DNA from: Micromonospora kangleipakensis | GTDB lineage: Bacteria; Actinomycetota; Actinomycetes; Mycobacteriales; Micromonosporaceae | Reading direction: 5' to 3' | Assembly (NCBI RefSeq): GCF_004217615.1 | Contig: NZ_SHLD01000001.1 | Span: 6,138,001-6,202,000, forward strand | DNA: 64,000 bases | In this document: positions 9,106 to 18,551 of the stretch, one piece after another | Position numbering within the stretch: the first letter of the stretch is position 1 | Layout: the number at the start of each line of letters is the position of its first letter | Notes under the pieces: generated by a model | Database searches by the model: none | What the model was told of the DNA's origin: nothing | What the model saw: only the letters and a program-made list of their open reading frames with translations | Position numbers and translations under genes: made by a program

Positions 9106-9946
9106 GCCCCTCCGCCGGGCCGACGCCCCAGCCGCCGGCCCCCGCCGCCGGTGGCGGCCAGGCCCCGTAGGGCTCCGGCTCCGGGCGCAGCGACGGCCAG
9201 CGCGACCAGCCGGCCAGCAGGGTGTACGTCACGGCCGCGCCGAACGCGGGCAGCAGCAGGTTGCCGTGGGGGACGACGAACCAGTCCACTCCGCCGGCCC
9301 GCAGGTCGGCCGGCTTGGTGAAGGCCTGGCCGTCCGGGGCGGTCTCCAGCAGGTGCTGGTAGGTCGACAGCCCGATCCGGCGGCCGACCTGCCAGGCCAC
9401 CACCGCCGCGCCGAGGCCGCCCAGCGTGCCGGCGAGCAGCCCGACCGGGCCCCGACGGCGGCGCAGCAGGAACCACAGGGCGATCGCGGCGAGTACGCCG
9501 AAGCCGAGTCCGAGCAGGCTGAACCAGCCGTCGGCGGCGACCGGCTGCTCCGGCTGGGGCGTGGCGTAGATCGCCCCCTCGGCGGTCTTCATCACCGGGA
9601 TGTCCGGCGCGACGGCCGCCCAGAGCAGCCCCAGCGGGGCGCCCAGGACGGTCAGCAGGAGCGCCACCCCCAGCGTCAGCCCGACCGCCCGGCGGACCCC
9701 GCGGGCGGGTCGGGCGGTCACGGCGGGCCCGCCGGGCCCGGCGACCGTCGCCGGGCGGTGCTCGGCTCCCGGGCCGGCCCAGGCGAACGGGTCGGCGCCG
9801 GGCGCGCCGGCCGGGGTGCCGGCCGGCACCGGCAGGCCGGCGGGTGGGTATCCGGCCGGTTGCCCGGGCTCGGGACCGGCACCGGCGCGACCGGGCTCGC
9901 CGGGCCGGTGCGCGGCCCGCTCGGGATCAGGGGTGTCCGAACTCAC
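9020..9946 (-). CDS. Proline/glycine-rich multi-spanning membrane protein (DUF2567-like)
   Basis: 308 aa. The first ~80 residues are a Pro/Gly/Ala-rich cytoplasmic tail. Hydrophobic spans follow ([76 protein letters not shown]), and then another Pro-rich tail. The pattern [14 protein letters not shown] between the first helices resembles the actinobacterial DUF2567 family. Function unknown. The stop lies inside the LON gene on the other strand (86-bp tail-to-tail overlap); the overlapped part is only the low-complexity tail, so the true C-terminus is less sure than the core. Confidence 0.7.
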   Translation of the reverse strand: MSSDTPDPERAAHRPGEPGRAGAGPEPGQPAGYPPAGLPVPAGTPAGAPGADPFAWAGPGAEHRPATVAGPGGPAVTARPARGVRRAVGLTLGVALLLTVLGAPLGLLWAAVAPDIPVMKTAEGAIYATPQPEQPVAADGWFSLLGLGFGVLAAIALWFLLRRRRGPVGLLAGTLGGLGAAVVAWQVGRRIGLSTYQHLLETAPDGQAFTKPADLRAGGVDWFVVPHGNLLLPAFGAAVTYTLLAGWSRWPSLRPEPEPYGAWPPPAAGAGGWGVGPAEGLSSAPADRPARSAAPEPPGPDAAEPPRG

Positions 9947-9993
9947 CCGATGATCCTCTCAGGCGTCGGTCCGTCATGGGGCGGCGGTAGCGG

Positions 9994-11511
9994 TCAGCGG
10001 GCGAACGGCTCCAGCATCACCGCGGCGGCCCTGAGCCAGGCCTGCCGGGTCTCCGGCTGAAGCTGGTGGTACTCGATCGAGGAGCCGGTCTCCAGCGCCG
10101 GGTCGTACGGCACCACGGCGACCGCCCGGGTCCGGGTGGCGAAGTGCCGCTCCAGGTCGTCCTGGAGCGACGAGCGGCCCGGCGTCGGGCAGGAGATCAG
10201 GGTGACCGCGTTGTCGGCCAACTCCCCCATCCCCACCTCGTGCAGCAGGTCGAGCATCCAGTCCGCGCTGAACGCAGCGTCCTCGCGCGGCACGGTGGTC
10301 ACCACGAGCTGGTCGGCGGCCTGCATCACGGTCCGCCAGTTCGAGCTCTCCACGTTGTTGCCGGTGTCCACGCAGACCACGTCGTGGGTGCGCCGCAGCA
10401 GCTCCAGCACCCGCTTGACGGTGAACTGGTCCAGCCGCTGGGCGAACCGGGGGCTCTCCTCCCCGGCCAGCACGTCGTACGAGCCGTCGGAGGCGTGCCG
10501 CAGGTAGTCGTCGAGGTGCGCCAGCAGGGTCTCGCCCTCCAGGATCTCGATCTGGGCGAGGTCGTGGACCAGGTGCCGGATGGTCCGGGCGTGCCGGGCG
10601 CTGCCGGCGCGCAGGCCGAGGGTGCCGCGCAGCTCGTTGTCGTCCCAGGCGAGCACCCCGCGACCGCGGACGCTGCCCACCGTGGCGGCGGCGAGCACGG
10701 TGGCGGTGGTCTTGTGCACCCCGCCCTTCGGGTTGGCGAAGGCGAGCACCCGGGGGGTGCCCAGCTCACGGCGGAGCACCCCGGCGGCCCGGTCCAGGTC
10801 GCTCTCCGGGGCGGGGGCCCGCCACTCGACCCGGGCCGGCTCGATCCGGGCCGGGTAGGAGTCGGCGATCGCCGGCTGCTGGTAACCGGCCGGCGCCGGG
10901 GCCACCGGCTCCGGCGGCTGGTAGGCGGGCTCGGGCTGCTGGTACGTCTCCGGCCGGTAGCCGCCGTTGTCCAGCAGCGCGTACCGGGACTCGACCGGCG
11001 GGGGCTCGTGCCGGTAGCCGTTGTCCAGGACCGAGTACCGGGACTCGACGGAGGCGGACCCCCGGTGCGGCTCCCGGTCGGGGTGGCTCGGTTCGGGCTC
11101 CGCCCGGTACGGCGGCTCGGCCCGGTAGGCCGGCTCCGCGGCATAGCCGGGCTCGGCCGGATAGGCCGGCTCCGCGCCGTAGGCCGGCTCCGCCCGGTAG
11201 CGCGGCTCGGCCTGGTACCCGGGGTCCACCCGGTAGGCCGGCTCGACCCGGTAGGTCGCCTCGACCCGGTAGGCCGGCTCGGCGCCGTACGACAGTTCGG
11301 CGGGGTGCCCGATCGCCGGCGCCCGCCCGGACCAGCCGTTGCCCTCGCCGCGCCGGGGCATCGCCTCGGGAGTCGGCGCGGCCGGCTCCTCGGCGCGGCG
11401 GTCGGCCTCGGCCTGCTCCGCGCCGCGGCCGAGCCGGGCCCGGTCGAGCAGCGCCCGCCACCGCGGTGCCGGCTCAGCCTGCCGACCCCAGCCGGTTTCG
11501 CTGCCGTCCAA
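9994..11511 (-). CDS. ParA/MinD-like ATPase with a long repeat-rich N-terminus and an altered Walker A motif
   Basis: 505 aa in two parts. Residues ~74-140 are a run of ~6-residue repeats (YRVEPA, YRAEPA, YPAEPG) rich in Tyr, Glu and Pro; ESRYSVLDNG and ESRYALLDNG form a second duplication at ~156-184. From ~250 comes a MinD/ParA-type P-loop domain: VLAFANPKGGVHKTTAT, VLAWDDNELRGTLG, VVCVDTGNNVESSNW, LVVTTVPREDAAFSADW. The usual GKTT is HKTT: the deviant Lys and the Gly-Gly are kept, but the Gly before Lys is His. The start is TTG at 11511 after GGGGAGG. Role unknown; polar or septal localisation, partitioning or secretion ATPase are possibilities by family only. Confidence 0.8.
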   Translation of the reverse strand: MDGSETGWGRQAEPAPRWRALLDRARLGRGAEQAEADRRAEEPAAPTPEAMPRRGEGNGWSGRAPAIGHPAELSYGAEPAYRVEATYRVEPAYRVDPGYQAEPRYRAEPAYGAEPAYPAEPGYAAEPAYRAEPPYRAEPEPSHPDREPHRGSASVESRYSVLDNGYRHEPPPVESRYALLDNGGYRPETYQQPEPAYQPPEPVAPAPAGYQQPAIADSYPARIEPARVEWRAPAPESDLDRAAGVLRRELGTPRVLAFANPKGGVHKTTATVLAAATVGSVRGRGVLAWDDNELRGTLGLRAGSARHARTIRHLVHDLAQIEILEGETLLAHLDDYLRHASDGSYDVLAGEESPRFAQRLDQFTVKRVLELLRRTHDVVCVDTGNNVESSNWRTVMQAADQLVVTTVPREDAAFSADWMLDLLHEVGMGELADNAVTLISCPTPGRSSLQDDLERHFATRTRAVAVVPYDPALETGSSIEYHQLQPETRQAWLRAAAVMLEPFAR

Positions 11512-11548
11512 GGCTCGCCCTCCCCAGCCACATCGATCTCCGCCTGAC

Positions 11549-11554
11549 AGGCTA
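11549..11554 (-). promoter_or_regulatory. Candidate -10 box of the ParA-like gene (TAGCCT)
   Basis: TAGCCT on the minus strand about 37 nt before the TTG start, leaving room for a GGGGAGG ribosome site. No clear -35. Pattern-based call. Confidence 0.35.
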
Positions 11555-11628
11555 CGAACGAAACCCTATTCGGACCACACCTGTCCGCGCACATCCCCCG
11601 GTGGGCATGCTCACCGGCAAGGCCCCGG

Positions 11629-12543
11629 TCAGCCCCCGCCGGCCGCGTCCGGGGAGGTCGGGGCGGTGCTGGGCGGCGTTCCGCCCGGCGCGGACCCGCC
11701 GGAGCCCGGTGAGGAGGCGCTCACCGTCCGTGCGGCTTCCGACGAATCGCCCACCGCCGGGGCCTTCCCGGCCGGCGTGGCGGGCGCCAGCGCCGCGTCG
11801 GCCGGCGGCCGGGCGACGTCACGCTGCTCGGGCAGCGGCGGGGTGAAGACCGTCCGGTCCAGCCGGCTCACCTCCGGGGCCGGGTCGACGGCCCGCACCC
11901 CGGGCCGGACGGCCAGGCCACGCAGCGCGACCGACGTGGCGCGGATCACCGCCGCGTACACGCAGGCGCACGCCGACCGGTACGCCGCCGCCTCCTCGGC
12001 CGCGACCCGCGCGCCAGTGTCGTACAGCCGGTGCAGCTCGGCGTCGGCGGACGCGGCCGGGGCGGCGGCGCGCGCCCGGTAGTCGGCGGCCTCCCCGTCC
12101 TTGCGCGCGGCCACCTCGGCCATCCCGGCGACCACGTCCTGCGGTACGCGCAGCGCGGCGATCCGGACGATCTCGGTCTGCCGGCCGGGCAGCGGCACCC
12201 GGGCCACCACCGCCGAGACCGGCGTCGGGCCGAGCGTCGCCGCGACCCGCTGCGGGGTCAGGTACGCCGAGAAGGAGACCAGCGCGTACGTGCCGGGCGC
12301 CGGTCCGGTGGGGTCGGTCAGCCGGGCCAGCTCGTCGGCGGCGGCGCGCAGGTACGCCGGCACCGGGTCGCCGGCCGCCACGCCGACCCGGGTGACCTCG
12401 CCGACGGTGCGGTCACCCACCGGCTCGCGCTGCCCGGCCCGGGCGGCGGCGAGCAGCACCGCCACCGCGCAGAGCAGCGCCACCCAGGTCAGCACCCGCG
12501 CCGTCGACAGCCCGCGGCGCGGGCGCGGCGATTCGGCGGGCAC
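11629..12543 (-). CDS. Membrane-anchored extracytoplasmic protein of unknown function
   Basis: 304 aa. A basic N-terminus (PRPRRGLSTAR) and one hydrophobic helix (VLTWVALLCAVAVLLAAA, ~18-36) indicate an uncleaved signal anchor. An alanine-rich extracytoplasmic domain follows (GTYALVSFSAYLTPQRVA, VVARVPLPGRQTEIVRI, an EAAAYRSACACVYAAVI segment with a CAC cysteine pair), then a Pro/Ser/Ala-rich, probably disordered tail of ~80 residues. I do not recognise the family. Same strand as the ParA-like gene (117 bp downstream), with which it could act at the envelope; that link is only positional. Confidence 0.65.
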   Translation of the reverse strand: MPAESPRPRRGLSTARVLTWVALLCAVAVLLAAARAGQREPVGDRTVGEVTRVGVAAGDPVPAYLRAAADELARLTDPTGPAPGTYALVSFSAYLTPQRVAATLGPTPVSAVVARVPLPGRQTEIVRIAALRVPQDVVAGMAEVAARKDGEAADYRARAAAPAASADAELHRLYDTGARVAAEEAAAYRSACACVYAAVIRATSVALRGLAVRPGVRAVDPAPEVSRLDRTVFTPPLPEQRDVARPPADAALAPATPAGKAPAVGDSSEAARTVSASSPGSGGSAPGGTPPSTAPTSPDAAGGG

Positions 12544-12587
12544 GGGTCATCCCCTCGTCGGGCGGTCGGTGGGTCGGCGCGGCGGGG

Positions 12588-13532
12588 TCAGTCGCGCAGG
12601 ATCTCCAGCGCGCGCGCCAGGTCCTCCGGGTATTCGCTGACGAAGGTCACCTCGTCGCCGGTACGCGGGTGCGCGAAGCTCAGCGAGCGGGCGTGCAGCC
12701 ACTGCCGGCTCAGCCCGAGCCGGGCGGAGAGGGTCGGGTCGGCGCCGTACGTGATGTCGCCGACGCACGGGTGGCGCAGGGTCGAGAAGTGCACCCGGAT
12801 CTGGTGGGTGCGCCCCGTCTCCAGGCGGACGTCGAGCAGGCTCGCCGCCGGGAACGCCTCCAGGGTGTCGTAGTGGGTGATGCTCGGCTTGCCCCCGGTG
12901 ACCACCGCCCAGCGGTAGTCGTGGTGCGGGTGCCGGTCGATCGGGGCGTCGATGGTGCCGCGCAGCGGGTCCGGGTGGCCCTGCACCACGGCGTGGTAGC
13001 GCTTCTCCACCTCGCGGTACTTGAAGGCCCGCTTCAACGCGGTGTACGCCTGCTCGCTCTTGGCCACCGCCATGATCCCGGTGGTGCCCACGTCGAGCCG
13101 GTGCACCACGCCCTGCCGCTCGGCGGCGCCGCTGGTGGAGATCCGGTGGCCGATGGCGGCGAGGGCGCCGATCACCGTCGGGCCGGTCCAGCCGGGGCTG
13201 GGATGGGCGGCGACGCCGACCGGCTTGTCCACCACCACGATGTCGTCGTCGGCGTAGACCACGGTCAGGCCGGGCACGGCCTGCGGGACCACGGTCGGCG
13301 GGGCGACCGGGGCGGGCAGGGTCACCTCCAGCCAGGAGCCGGCCTTGACCTTGTGCGAGTTGGCCCGGACGGTGCCGTCGACCAGCGCGTCCCCGGCGTC
13401 GACCAGCGCCGCGGCGGCCGTCCGGGAGAGCCCGAAGAGCCGGGACACGGCCTGGTCCAGCCGCATGCCGTCGAGGCCGTCCGGCACGGGCAGGGAGCGG
13501 TGGTCGCCACCGGCGGCGAAGGCCGAGGTCAT
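12588..13532 (-). CDS. RluA/RluD-family ribosomal large subunit pseudouridine synthase
   Basis: 314 aa. An N-terminal S4 RNA-binding domain ([21 protein letters not shown], in pieces, ~23-75) is followed by the RluA catalytic domain. Catalytic Asp147 sits in [25 protein letters not shown] and [12 protein letters not shown] are further hallmarks. This isomerises specific uridines in 23S rRNA. The S4 domain and length suggest RluD-type (helix 69), but site specificity cannot be read here. The ATG at 13532 overlaps the lspA stop (ATGA), the usual lspA-rluD pairing. Confidence 0.93.
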   Translation of the reverse strand: MTSAFAAGGDHRSLPVPDGLDGMRLDQAVSRLFGLSRTAAAALVDAGDALVDGTVRANSHKVKAGSWLEVTLPAPVAPPTVVPQAVPGLTVVYADDDIVVVDKPVGVAAHPSPGWTGPTVIGALAAIGHRISTSGAAERQGVVHRLDVGTTGIMAVAKSEQAYTALKRAFKYREVEKRYHAVVQGHPDPLRGTIDAPIDRHPHHDYRWAVVTGGKPSITHYDTLEAFPAASLLDVRLETGRTHQIRVHFSTLRHPCVGDITYGADPTLSARLGLSRQWLHARSLSFAHPRTGDEVTFVSEYPEDLARALEILRD

Positions 13533-14152
13533 GCCCGCCCCCGCTGCTCGGTGGCGGCGGCCGCCCCGTCGCCGGACTCCGCCGCGGCGGCCGGCTCGTC
13601 GCCGGCCCGGCGGCCGTCGCGCTGCCGGCCGGTCAGCTCCAGCAGCACGGCGAGGAGCACGCCGCAGACCAGCGAGCTGTCGGCCAGGTTGAACACCGGC
13701 CAGACCTGCCCGTACGGGTCGAAGAGGCTGATCATGTCGACCACGTGCCCGATGAAGTGGCCGGGCGCGCGGAAGATCCGGTCGGTGAGGTTGCCGAGCG
13801 CCCCGCCCAGCACCAGGCCGAGGGAGACCGCCCACGGCACCGACCGCAGCCGTACGGCCATCCAGGCGATCCAGCCGATCACCCCGATGGTGATCAGCGG
13901 GAAGACCCAGGTGTGGTCGGAGCCGATGCTCCACGCCGCCCCGCTGTTGCGGGTCAGCGTCAGGTAGACGGCACCACCGAGCAGCGACACCGGCCCTTGG
14001 CCGGTGAGCGCGCTGAGCGCGAGCTGCTTGGTGACCAGGTCGGCCAGGAGCGCGACCAGGGCGACGCCGAGGAGGACCCCGACCGCCCGACGTCGGGGCG
14101 TGCCGCCGCCCGACTCAGCGGTGCCGGCTCCGGCGGGCGGTGCTGCGGTCAT
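13529..14152 (-). CDS. lspA: LspA, prolipoprotein signal peptidase (signal peptidase II)
   Basis: 207-aa polytopic membrane aspartyl protease that cleaves the signal peptide of diacylglyceryl-modified prolipoproteins. Four hydrophobic helices; the catalytic aspartates are Asp124 in [13 protein letters not shown] and Asp158 in [22 protein letters not shown] is also conserved. A Pro/Gly-rich N-terminus and a ~40-residue polar Ala-rich tail extend beyond the core, as often in actinobacteria. Coupled to the downstream pseudouridine synthase gene. Confidence 0.95.
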   Translation of the reverse strand: MTAAPPAGAGTAESGGGTPRRRAVGVLLGVALVALLADLVTKQLALSALTGQGPVSLLGGAVYLTLTRNSGAAWSIGSDHTWVFPLITIGVIGWIAWMAVRLRSVPWAVSLGLVLGGALGNLTDRIFRAPGHFIGHVVDMISLFDPYGQVWPVFNLADSSLVCGVLLAVLLELTGRQRDGRRAGDEPAAAAESGDGAAAATEQRGRA

Positions 14153-14218
14153 CTGCTCCCCATCGACGCTCTCGGCGGTGATCGCTCACCGTCTCCACTC
14201 CGCCGCCGGGGAGCGGGC

Positions 14219-14638
14219 CTAGCGCCGCTCCTCCAGCTGCTTGCAGGTCACGCAGAGGGTGGCCGACGGGAAGGCGGCGAGCCGCTCCACCGGGATGGGG
14301 TTGCCGCACCGCTCGCACCAGCCGTAACCACCCTCGTCGAGCCGCTCGAGGGCCCGCTCGACCTGCGTGATCCGTTCCAGAATGCTGTTGGCGAGTGAGA
14401 TCTCCTGCTCGCGCTCGAACGTCTTGGTGCCCGTGTCGGCCTGGTCGTCCCCGGCCGAGTCGGTCAGCCGGTCGCGCTGCAGCTCGGTGATCTCGCTCAG
14501 CGTCTGATCGTACTCGGCTCGCAGCTCGTCCCGCCGGGCCGCCAGGGCCGCCCGGATCTTCTCGGTCTCCGCCGCGCTGCGGGTGGCCTTCGCCACCGGC
14601 TTGCGGCCGGCGGTCCTGGTATCGGCTGGCTTCGCCAT
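14219..14638 (-). CDS. TraR/DksA-family C4 zinc-finger protein
   Basis: 139 aa. An N-terminal helical coiled-coil (ETEKIRAALAARRDELRAEY, ~24-43, onward to ~100) is followed by a C-terminal zinc finger with Cys108, Cys111, Cys129 and Cys132 (GWCERCGNPI and ATLCVTCKQLEE). This is DksA-like architecture, binding in the RNA polymerase secondary channel; in actinobacteria such proteins may act with or in place of ppGpp effects. The ATG at 14638 with upstream GGGAG is preferred over a longer open frame to 14770, whose extra residues are Pro/Arg-rich and unlike the family. Confidence 0.88.
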   Translation of the reverse strand: MAKPADTRTAGRKPVAKATRSAAETEKIRAALAARRDELRAEYDQTLSEITELQRDRLTDSAGDDQADTGTKTFEREQEISLANSILERITQVERALERLDEGGYGWCERCGNPIPVERLAAFPSATLCVTCKQLEERR

Positions 14639-14769
14639 CGTCAGCTCCCTCGGCCGCGGATGCGCGGCGGTCGGCGGTGCGGTGCCTGGGCAGGGGCGAC
14701 CGGCCTGGGCGTCCCCCATGTACGAAACGGGCGCACGGCGACCAGGGCCGCGCACTCCGGAGGGTGGCA

Positions 14770-14798
14770 AGGATACGGAACGTACAGGCGTCCGACAA
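14770..14798 (-). promoter_or_regulatory. Promoter of the DksA-like gene
   Basis: On the minus strand TTGTCG (14793-14798), a 17-bp spacer and TATCCT (14770-14775), a good vegetative sigma-type promoter. The transcript would carry a ~125-nt untranslated leader before the ATG at 14638. The rest of 14639-14868 shows nothing else I can name. Confidence 0.55.
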
Positions 14799-14868
14799 CG
14801 TGCCGCACCGTTGCTCCGCGATTCAGCCCCGAACAGCCACCAATTAGGGCAAAGGGAACGCTAGCAGA

Positions 14869-16371
14869 TTATTCGTCCCGGTCCTCGCCGTACTCGCCAA
14901 ACCACCGGGCCAGCCGGCCCCGGCGGCTGACCGCCCGCAACCGCCGCTCCACCTCGTCCCGGACCTCGGCGGTGGCGACGATGAGCAGACTGTCGCCGAC
15001 CTTCAACCGGGTGTCCGGCCCGGGCACGAAACCCGACCCGTCGCGCAGCACCAGGGTCACCGAGGCGCCCACCGGGAGCCGCAGCTCGTCCACGTGCACC
15101 CCGCCGAGCCGGGAGCCCGGCGGCACCTCCAGCTGGAGCAGGTCCGCCCGCATCCGCTCCAGCGGGGCCGTCTCGACCCGGATCTCGGCCGCCTCGGCCG
15201 GGGCGGTCACCCGGAGCCGGCGCGCCGCCGGGGCGAGGGTCCCGGCCTGCACCAGCGTGAAGATCACCACCAGCACGAAGACCGCGTCGAAGAGCTGCTC
15301 CGCCCCCGGGACCCGCTCGGAGAGCGGGATGGTGGCCAGCACGATCGGCACCGCGCCGCGCAGCCCGGCCCAGGACAGGAACGCCTGCTCGCGCAGGTTG
15401 AACCGGAACGGCAGCGCGGAGACCGCCACCGACAGCGGCCGGGCGGCCAGCACCAGGGCCAGGCCGGCCACCACCGCCGGCAGCACCGCGGCGTCCAGCC
15501 GGCCCGGCGACACCAGCAGGCCGAGCAGCACGAAGAGGCCGATCTGGGCCAGCCAGGCCAGCCCGTCGGCGAAGCCCAGGATGGCCTGGCGGTGCGGCAG
15601 CCGGGCGTTGCCGAGCAGCACCCCGGCGACGTACACGGCGAGGAAACCGGAGGCGTGCAGCACCGCTCCGGCGGCGTACGCGAGCACGGTGAAGCCGACC
15701 ACCGCGATCGGGTAGAGGCCCGCCGAGGGCAGCGCGGCCCGGCGCAGCACCCACCGACCGGCGATCCCGGCCGCCACCCCGACCGCCACGCCGGCGCCCA
15801 GCTCGTACCCGACCAGGAGGACCTCGTACCACCAGGGGTGGGCGGCGGGGGCCGCCCGGGACAGCAGCACCACCAGGATCACCACCGGGGCGTCGTTCAT
15901 GCCCGACTCGGCCTCCAGGGTGGCGACCAGCCGGGGCGGCAGGCGCAGCCGGCGCAGGGTGGCGAAGACGGCCGCCGCGTCGGTGGAGGAGAGCACCGCG
16001 CCGTAGAGCAGCGCCAGCCGCCAGTCCAGGCCGAGCAGCAGGTGCACCACCAGCCCGACGACCACGATGCTGACCACCACGCCGACCGTGGAGAGCGCGG
16101 CGGCCAGCCCGAGCACCGGCCGCAGGGTGCTCCACCGGGCGCTCAGCCCGCCCTCGGCGATGATCACGATGAGCGCGCAGAACCCGAGCACCCGGGTTAG
16201 TTCGACGTCGTCGAAGCGGATCCCCAGGCCCGCCTCGCCGATCGCCACCCCGAGCGCGAGGTAGACCAGGAGACTGGGCACCCCGAGCCGGGTGGAGAAG
16301 CGCACCGCGCCCACCGCCACCAGCAGGACGGCCGCGCCGAGCAGCAGCGCGAGATCCAGCCCGGGGGTCAT
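14869..16371 (-). CDS. Potassium/proton antiporter, CPA1 (NhaP2/CvrA) type with C-terminal TrkA_C domain
   Basis: 500 aa. About 12 hydrophobic segments (residues ~1-390) form a Na+/H+ exchanger-type transporter; EAESGMNDAPVVILVVLL carries the Asn-Asp pair typical of CPA1, and SSTDAAAVFATLRRL is the other family hallmark. A cytoplasmic TrkA_C/RCK-C regulatory domain follows (RLGGVHVDELRLPVGASVTL, VGDSLLIVATAEVRDEVERRL). The length matches K+/H+ antiporters such as CvrA/NhaP2, hence cation efflux and pH or turgor control, though ion choice is inferred. Stands alone; not coupled to neighbours. Confidence 0.9.
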   Translation of the reverse strand: MTPGLDLALLLGAAVLLVAVGAVRFSTRLGVPSLLVYLALGVAIGEAGLGIRFDDVELTRVLGFCALIVIIAEGGLSARWSTLRPVLGLAAALSTVGVVVSIVVVGLVVHLLLGLDWRLALLYGAVLSSTDAAAVFATLRRLRLPPRLVATLEAESGMNDAPVVILVVLLSRAAPAAHPWWYEVLLVGYELGAGVAVGVAAGIAGRWVLRRAALPSAGLYPIAVVGFTVLAYAAGAVLHASGFLAVYVAGVLLGNARLPHRQAILGFADGLAWLAQIGLFVLLGLLVSPGRLDAAVLPAVVAGLALVLAARPLSVAVSALPFRFNLREQAFLSWAGLRGAVPIVLATIPLSERVPGAEQLFDAVFVLVVIFTLVQAGTLAPAARRLRVTAPAEAAEIRVETAPLERMRADLLQLEVPPGSRLGGVHVDELRLPVGASVTLVLRDGSGFVPGPDTRLKVGDSLLIVATAEVRDEVERRLRAVSRRGRLARWFGEYGEDRDE

Positions 16372-16393
16372 CCGCGGCCGGCCCGGGCGGCCC

Positions 16394-16705
16394 TCACTCG
16401 GCCGATCCGTCGCGCAGCCGGCGCAGCACCCCGGGCAGCTCCGACGGCGGGCGCTCGACCAGGAAGAGCTTGTCGCGGCTGGCCGCGCCGGTGCGCAGCG
16501 AGACCGCCGCCGCCCGGACGCCGAGCGCGTCCGCGAGGGCGCGGCGGGCCGCCTCGGTGGCCCGGCCGTCGACCGCCGGGGCGTTCACGGCGATCACCAG
16601 GGCCGGCCCGTGCGGGCCGTCGAAGCGGCCGCCGACCCGGGCCCGGGAGGCGCCGGGCTTGACCCGTACCGCGACGGTGAGCGTGTCGTCCATGGGAACC
16701 GGCAC
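16394..16705 (-). CDS. DUF167 (YggU/UPF0235) family protein
   Basis: 103 aa. Typical features: VAVRVKPGASRARVGG, LVIAVNAPAVDGRATEAARR, and SRDKLFLVE. Function unknown; members often lie near yggT, yggS or divIVA genes, as here. The GTG at 16705 is adjacent to the stop of the upstream gene; an in-frame ATG at 16693 (MDDTL) is equally plausible. Confidence 0.88.
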   Translation of the reverse strand: MPVPMDDTLTVAVRVKPGASRARVGGRFDGPHGPALVIAVNAPAVDGRATEAARRALADALGVRAAAVSLRTGAASRDKLFLVERPPSELPGVLRRLRDGSAE

Positions 16706-17296
16706 TCAGCTCGGTCGCGAGTCGGCGAGCAGCGCGGTGGCCGGGGCGCACCGGGCGCATGGGGTGAAGCCCAGCTCGACCGCCTCGGCCACCGGGATCC
16801 GGGACGGCACCCGGTCGAGCAGGTGCGGGCAACTGGCGAGGTGGTACCGCGGTCGGCCCTGCACCACGTGGACCGGGGTGGCCAGTTGGGCGACGAGCGC
16901 CTCGTCGTCGGGCCGGACCTGCTGGGCGTCCGGTTCGTCGAACGGCTCGTCGGTGCCGGGCCCCGGCGCCGGCCGTGGCCGCAGGTCGGAGCCCGACGGC
17001 GCACCGGGCGGTTGCCGCCACCCGGTGCCAACCGTCGGAGGGACGTGCTGCAGCGGAATCTCCGGCTCCCCGACGCCCGCGCCGTACGCCATGCGCGGCC
17101 CTGCCGGCCCGGCCGGACGCGTCCGGCCGGTCGCCGCCCGGGTGGCGGCTGCCTGGCGGGCACCCACGACGAGGGTGACGGCGGCCAGCAGGCTGGCCGC
17201 GATGGAGGTGATCAGCAGCGGGCTCGACCCGCCGGCCAACCCGGCCACCAGGAGCACGGCGGCGACGAGGATGAGCAGGATGCTGGCGACTATCAC
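16706..17296 (-). CDS. Membrane protein with C-terminal Cys-rich, Ada-like metal-binding motif
   Basis: 196 aa. Two N-terminal helices (VASILLILVAAVLLVAGLAG and LLITSIAASLLAAVTLVVGA), a Pro-rich linker (~55-130), then a compact C-terminal segment with RYHLASCPHLL and ELGFTPCARCAPA. The pattern H..CxxL...A...GxxPCxxC resembles Ada/calcium-channel-like zinc-binding knuckles, suggesting one metal site at the membrane face. Function unknown. Located between divIVA and the DUF167 gene, so it may belong to the divisome/polar-growth neighbourhood. Confidence 0.75.
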   Translation of the reverse strand: MIVASILLILVAAVLLVAGLAGGSSPLLITSIAASLLAAVTLVVGARQAAATRAATGRTRPAGPAGPRMAYGAGVGEPEIPLQHVPPTVGTGWRQPPGAPSGSDLRPRPAPGPGTDEPFDEPDAQQVRPDDEALVAQLATPVHVVQGRPRYHLASCPHLLDRVPSRIPVAEAVELGFTPCARCAPATALLADSRPS

Positions 17297-17370
17297 GGCT
17301 CACCCCCGCCGCATCGGGTCGGTCTGCGAGCGGTCGGCGTCCATCGCGGGGACGGCCGCCGACGGCGGCA

Positions 17371-18174
17371 TCAGCGGCCGGACTCCAGCGAGCCCGAGCG
17401 ACCGCCACCGTACGAGCTGGCGAGGCTGGCGGCGGCGAGGCCGTTGCTGCCACCGCCGGAGCGATTGCCCTCGGTGCGGTTGACCTCGGCCTCCAGGCCC
17501 TGGGCCCGGCCGTCGAGGTCCCGCAGCTGGCTCTCCAGGTACGCCTTGAGGCGGGTACGGTACTCCCGCTCGAACTGCTTGAGCTCCTCGATGTGCTTCT
17601 GCAGCGCGGTGCGCTTGGCGTCCAGGCCGCCCATGGCCTCCTGGTGCCGCTGGCGGGCGTCGCGCTCCAGCGCGTCGGCCTTGGCGCGGGCCTCGCGGGT
17701 GACCTCCTCGGCCTTGGAACGGGCCTCGGAGAGCAGCTGGTCGGCCTCGCGGCGGGCGTCCGACACGTGGTCGTCGGCGGTGCGCTGGGCCATCATCAGC
17801 ACCCGCAGCGCCTGCTGCTCGCCGTCAGCGCCGGCGGCCGGGCCGCCCTGGACGCGGACCTGCTCCAGCTCGGCCTGCATCGCCCGGGCCGCCTGCTCGG
17901 CGGCCGCCTTGTCGCGCTGCACCCGGTCCAGCTGGGCCTTGACGTCGTTGAGCTCGGCCGCGAGACGGGCGTCGCCGCCGGGACCGGCGGGGGCGGGGCC
18001 GCGACCGCCGCGCTCCACCTGGGCGCGCAGCTCGTTGTTCTCCTCGATCAGACGGGCGAGCTCGCGCTCGACCTCGTCCAGGAAGGCGTCGACCTCCTCC
18101 TCGTCATACCCCCGCTTGCCGATCGGCGGCTTTTTGAAGGCGACGTTGTGGACGTCGGCCGGGGTCAGCGGCAT
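17371..18174 (-). CDS. divIVA: DivIVA/Wag31-family polar growth and septum protein
   Basis: 267-aa coiled-coil protein. The N-terminal DivIVA membrane-curvature domain ([20 protein letters not shown] to ~60, with [15 protein letters not shown]) is followed by a linker and a long coiled coil (~75-235). The tail is Gly/Ser-rich. In actinobacteria it marks hyphal or cell poles and recruits the elongation machinery. An ATG follows an AGGAG-like site. Position after sepF-yggT matches the standard actinobacterial order. Confidence 0.95.
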   Translation of the reverse strand: MPLTPADVHNVAFKKPPIGKRGYDEEEVDAFLDEVERELARLIEENNELRAQVERGGRGPAPAGPGGDARLAAELNDVKAQLDRVQRDKAAAEQAARAMQAELEQVRVQGGPAAGADGEQQALRVLMMAQRTADDHVSDARREADQLLSEARSKAEEVTREARAKADALERDARQRHQEAMGGLDAKRTALQKHIEELKQFEREYRTRLKAYLESQLRDLDGRAQGLEAEVNRTEGNRSGGGSNGLAAASLASSYGGGRSGSLESGR

Positions 18175-18217
18175 CGAAACTCCTCGGGTCAGTTGCGGCC
18201 GCGAAAGCGCGCGCTGG

Positions 18218-18523
18218 TCAGGAGAAGTTCCTGATCAGCCGGTCTAACACGAACTCCATCAGCACGAACAGGATAACCAGGAGCACAAGGGAGGCCAGGT
18301 CGATGCTCACGGTACCAATTCGCAGCGGAGGGATCACACGCCTCAACGTCCGGAGAGGCGGATCAGTGACGCTCCACACCAATTCCAGTCCCGCCGATGC
18401 TCCACGGCCCGGTTGCCAGCGGCGACCGTACGCGAGGACGGCCCCAAGGACAAATCGGGCCAGAAGCACAAGCAGGAAGAAATAGGTGAGCAGGTACAGC
18501 ACCTGGAACAGGATCGACAACAC
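18218..18523 (-). CDS. YggT-family membrane protein
   Basis: 101 aa with two hydrophobic helices ([19 protein letters not shown] and [20 protein letters not shown]) flanking a loop with [19 protein letters not shown], the YggT signature. Usually encoded between sepF and divIVA; a role in division or osmotic balance has been proposed for the family but is not established. Starts GTG (MLSILFQ). Confidence 0.9.
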   Translation of the reverse strand: MLSILFQVLYLLTYFFLLVLLARFVLGAVLAYGRRWQPGRGASAGLELVWSVTDPPLRTLRRVIPPLRIGTVSIDLASLVLLVILFVLMEFVLDRLIRNFS

Positions 18524-18551
18524 GGCAGGCGACGTCCCTCGGTCGGGCGGG

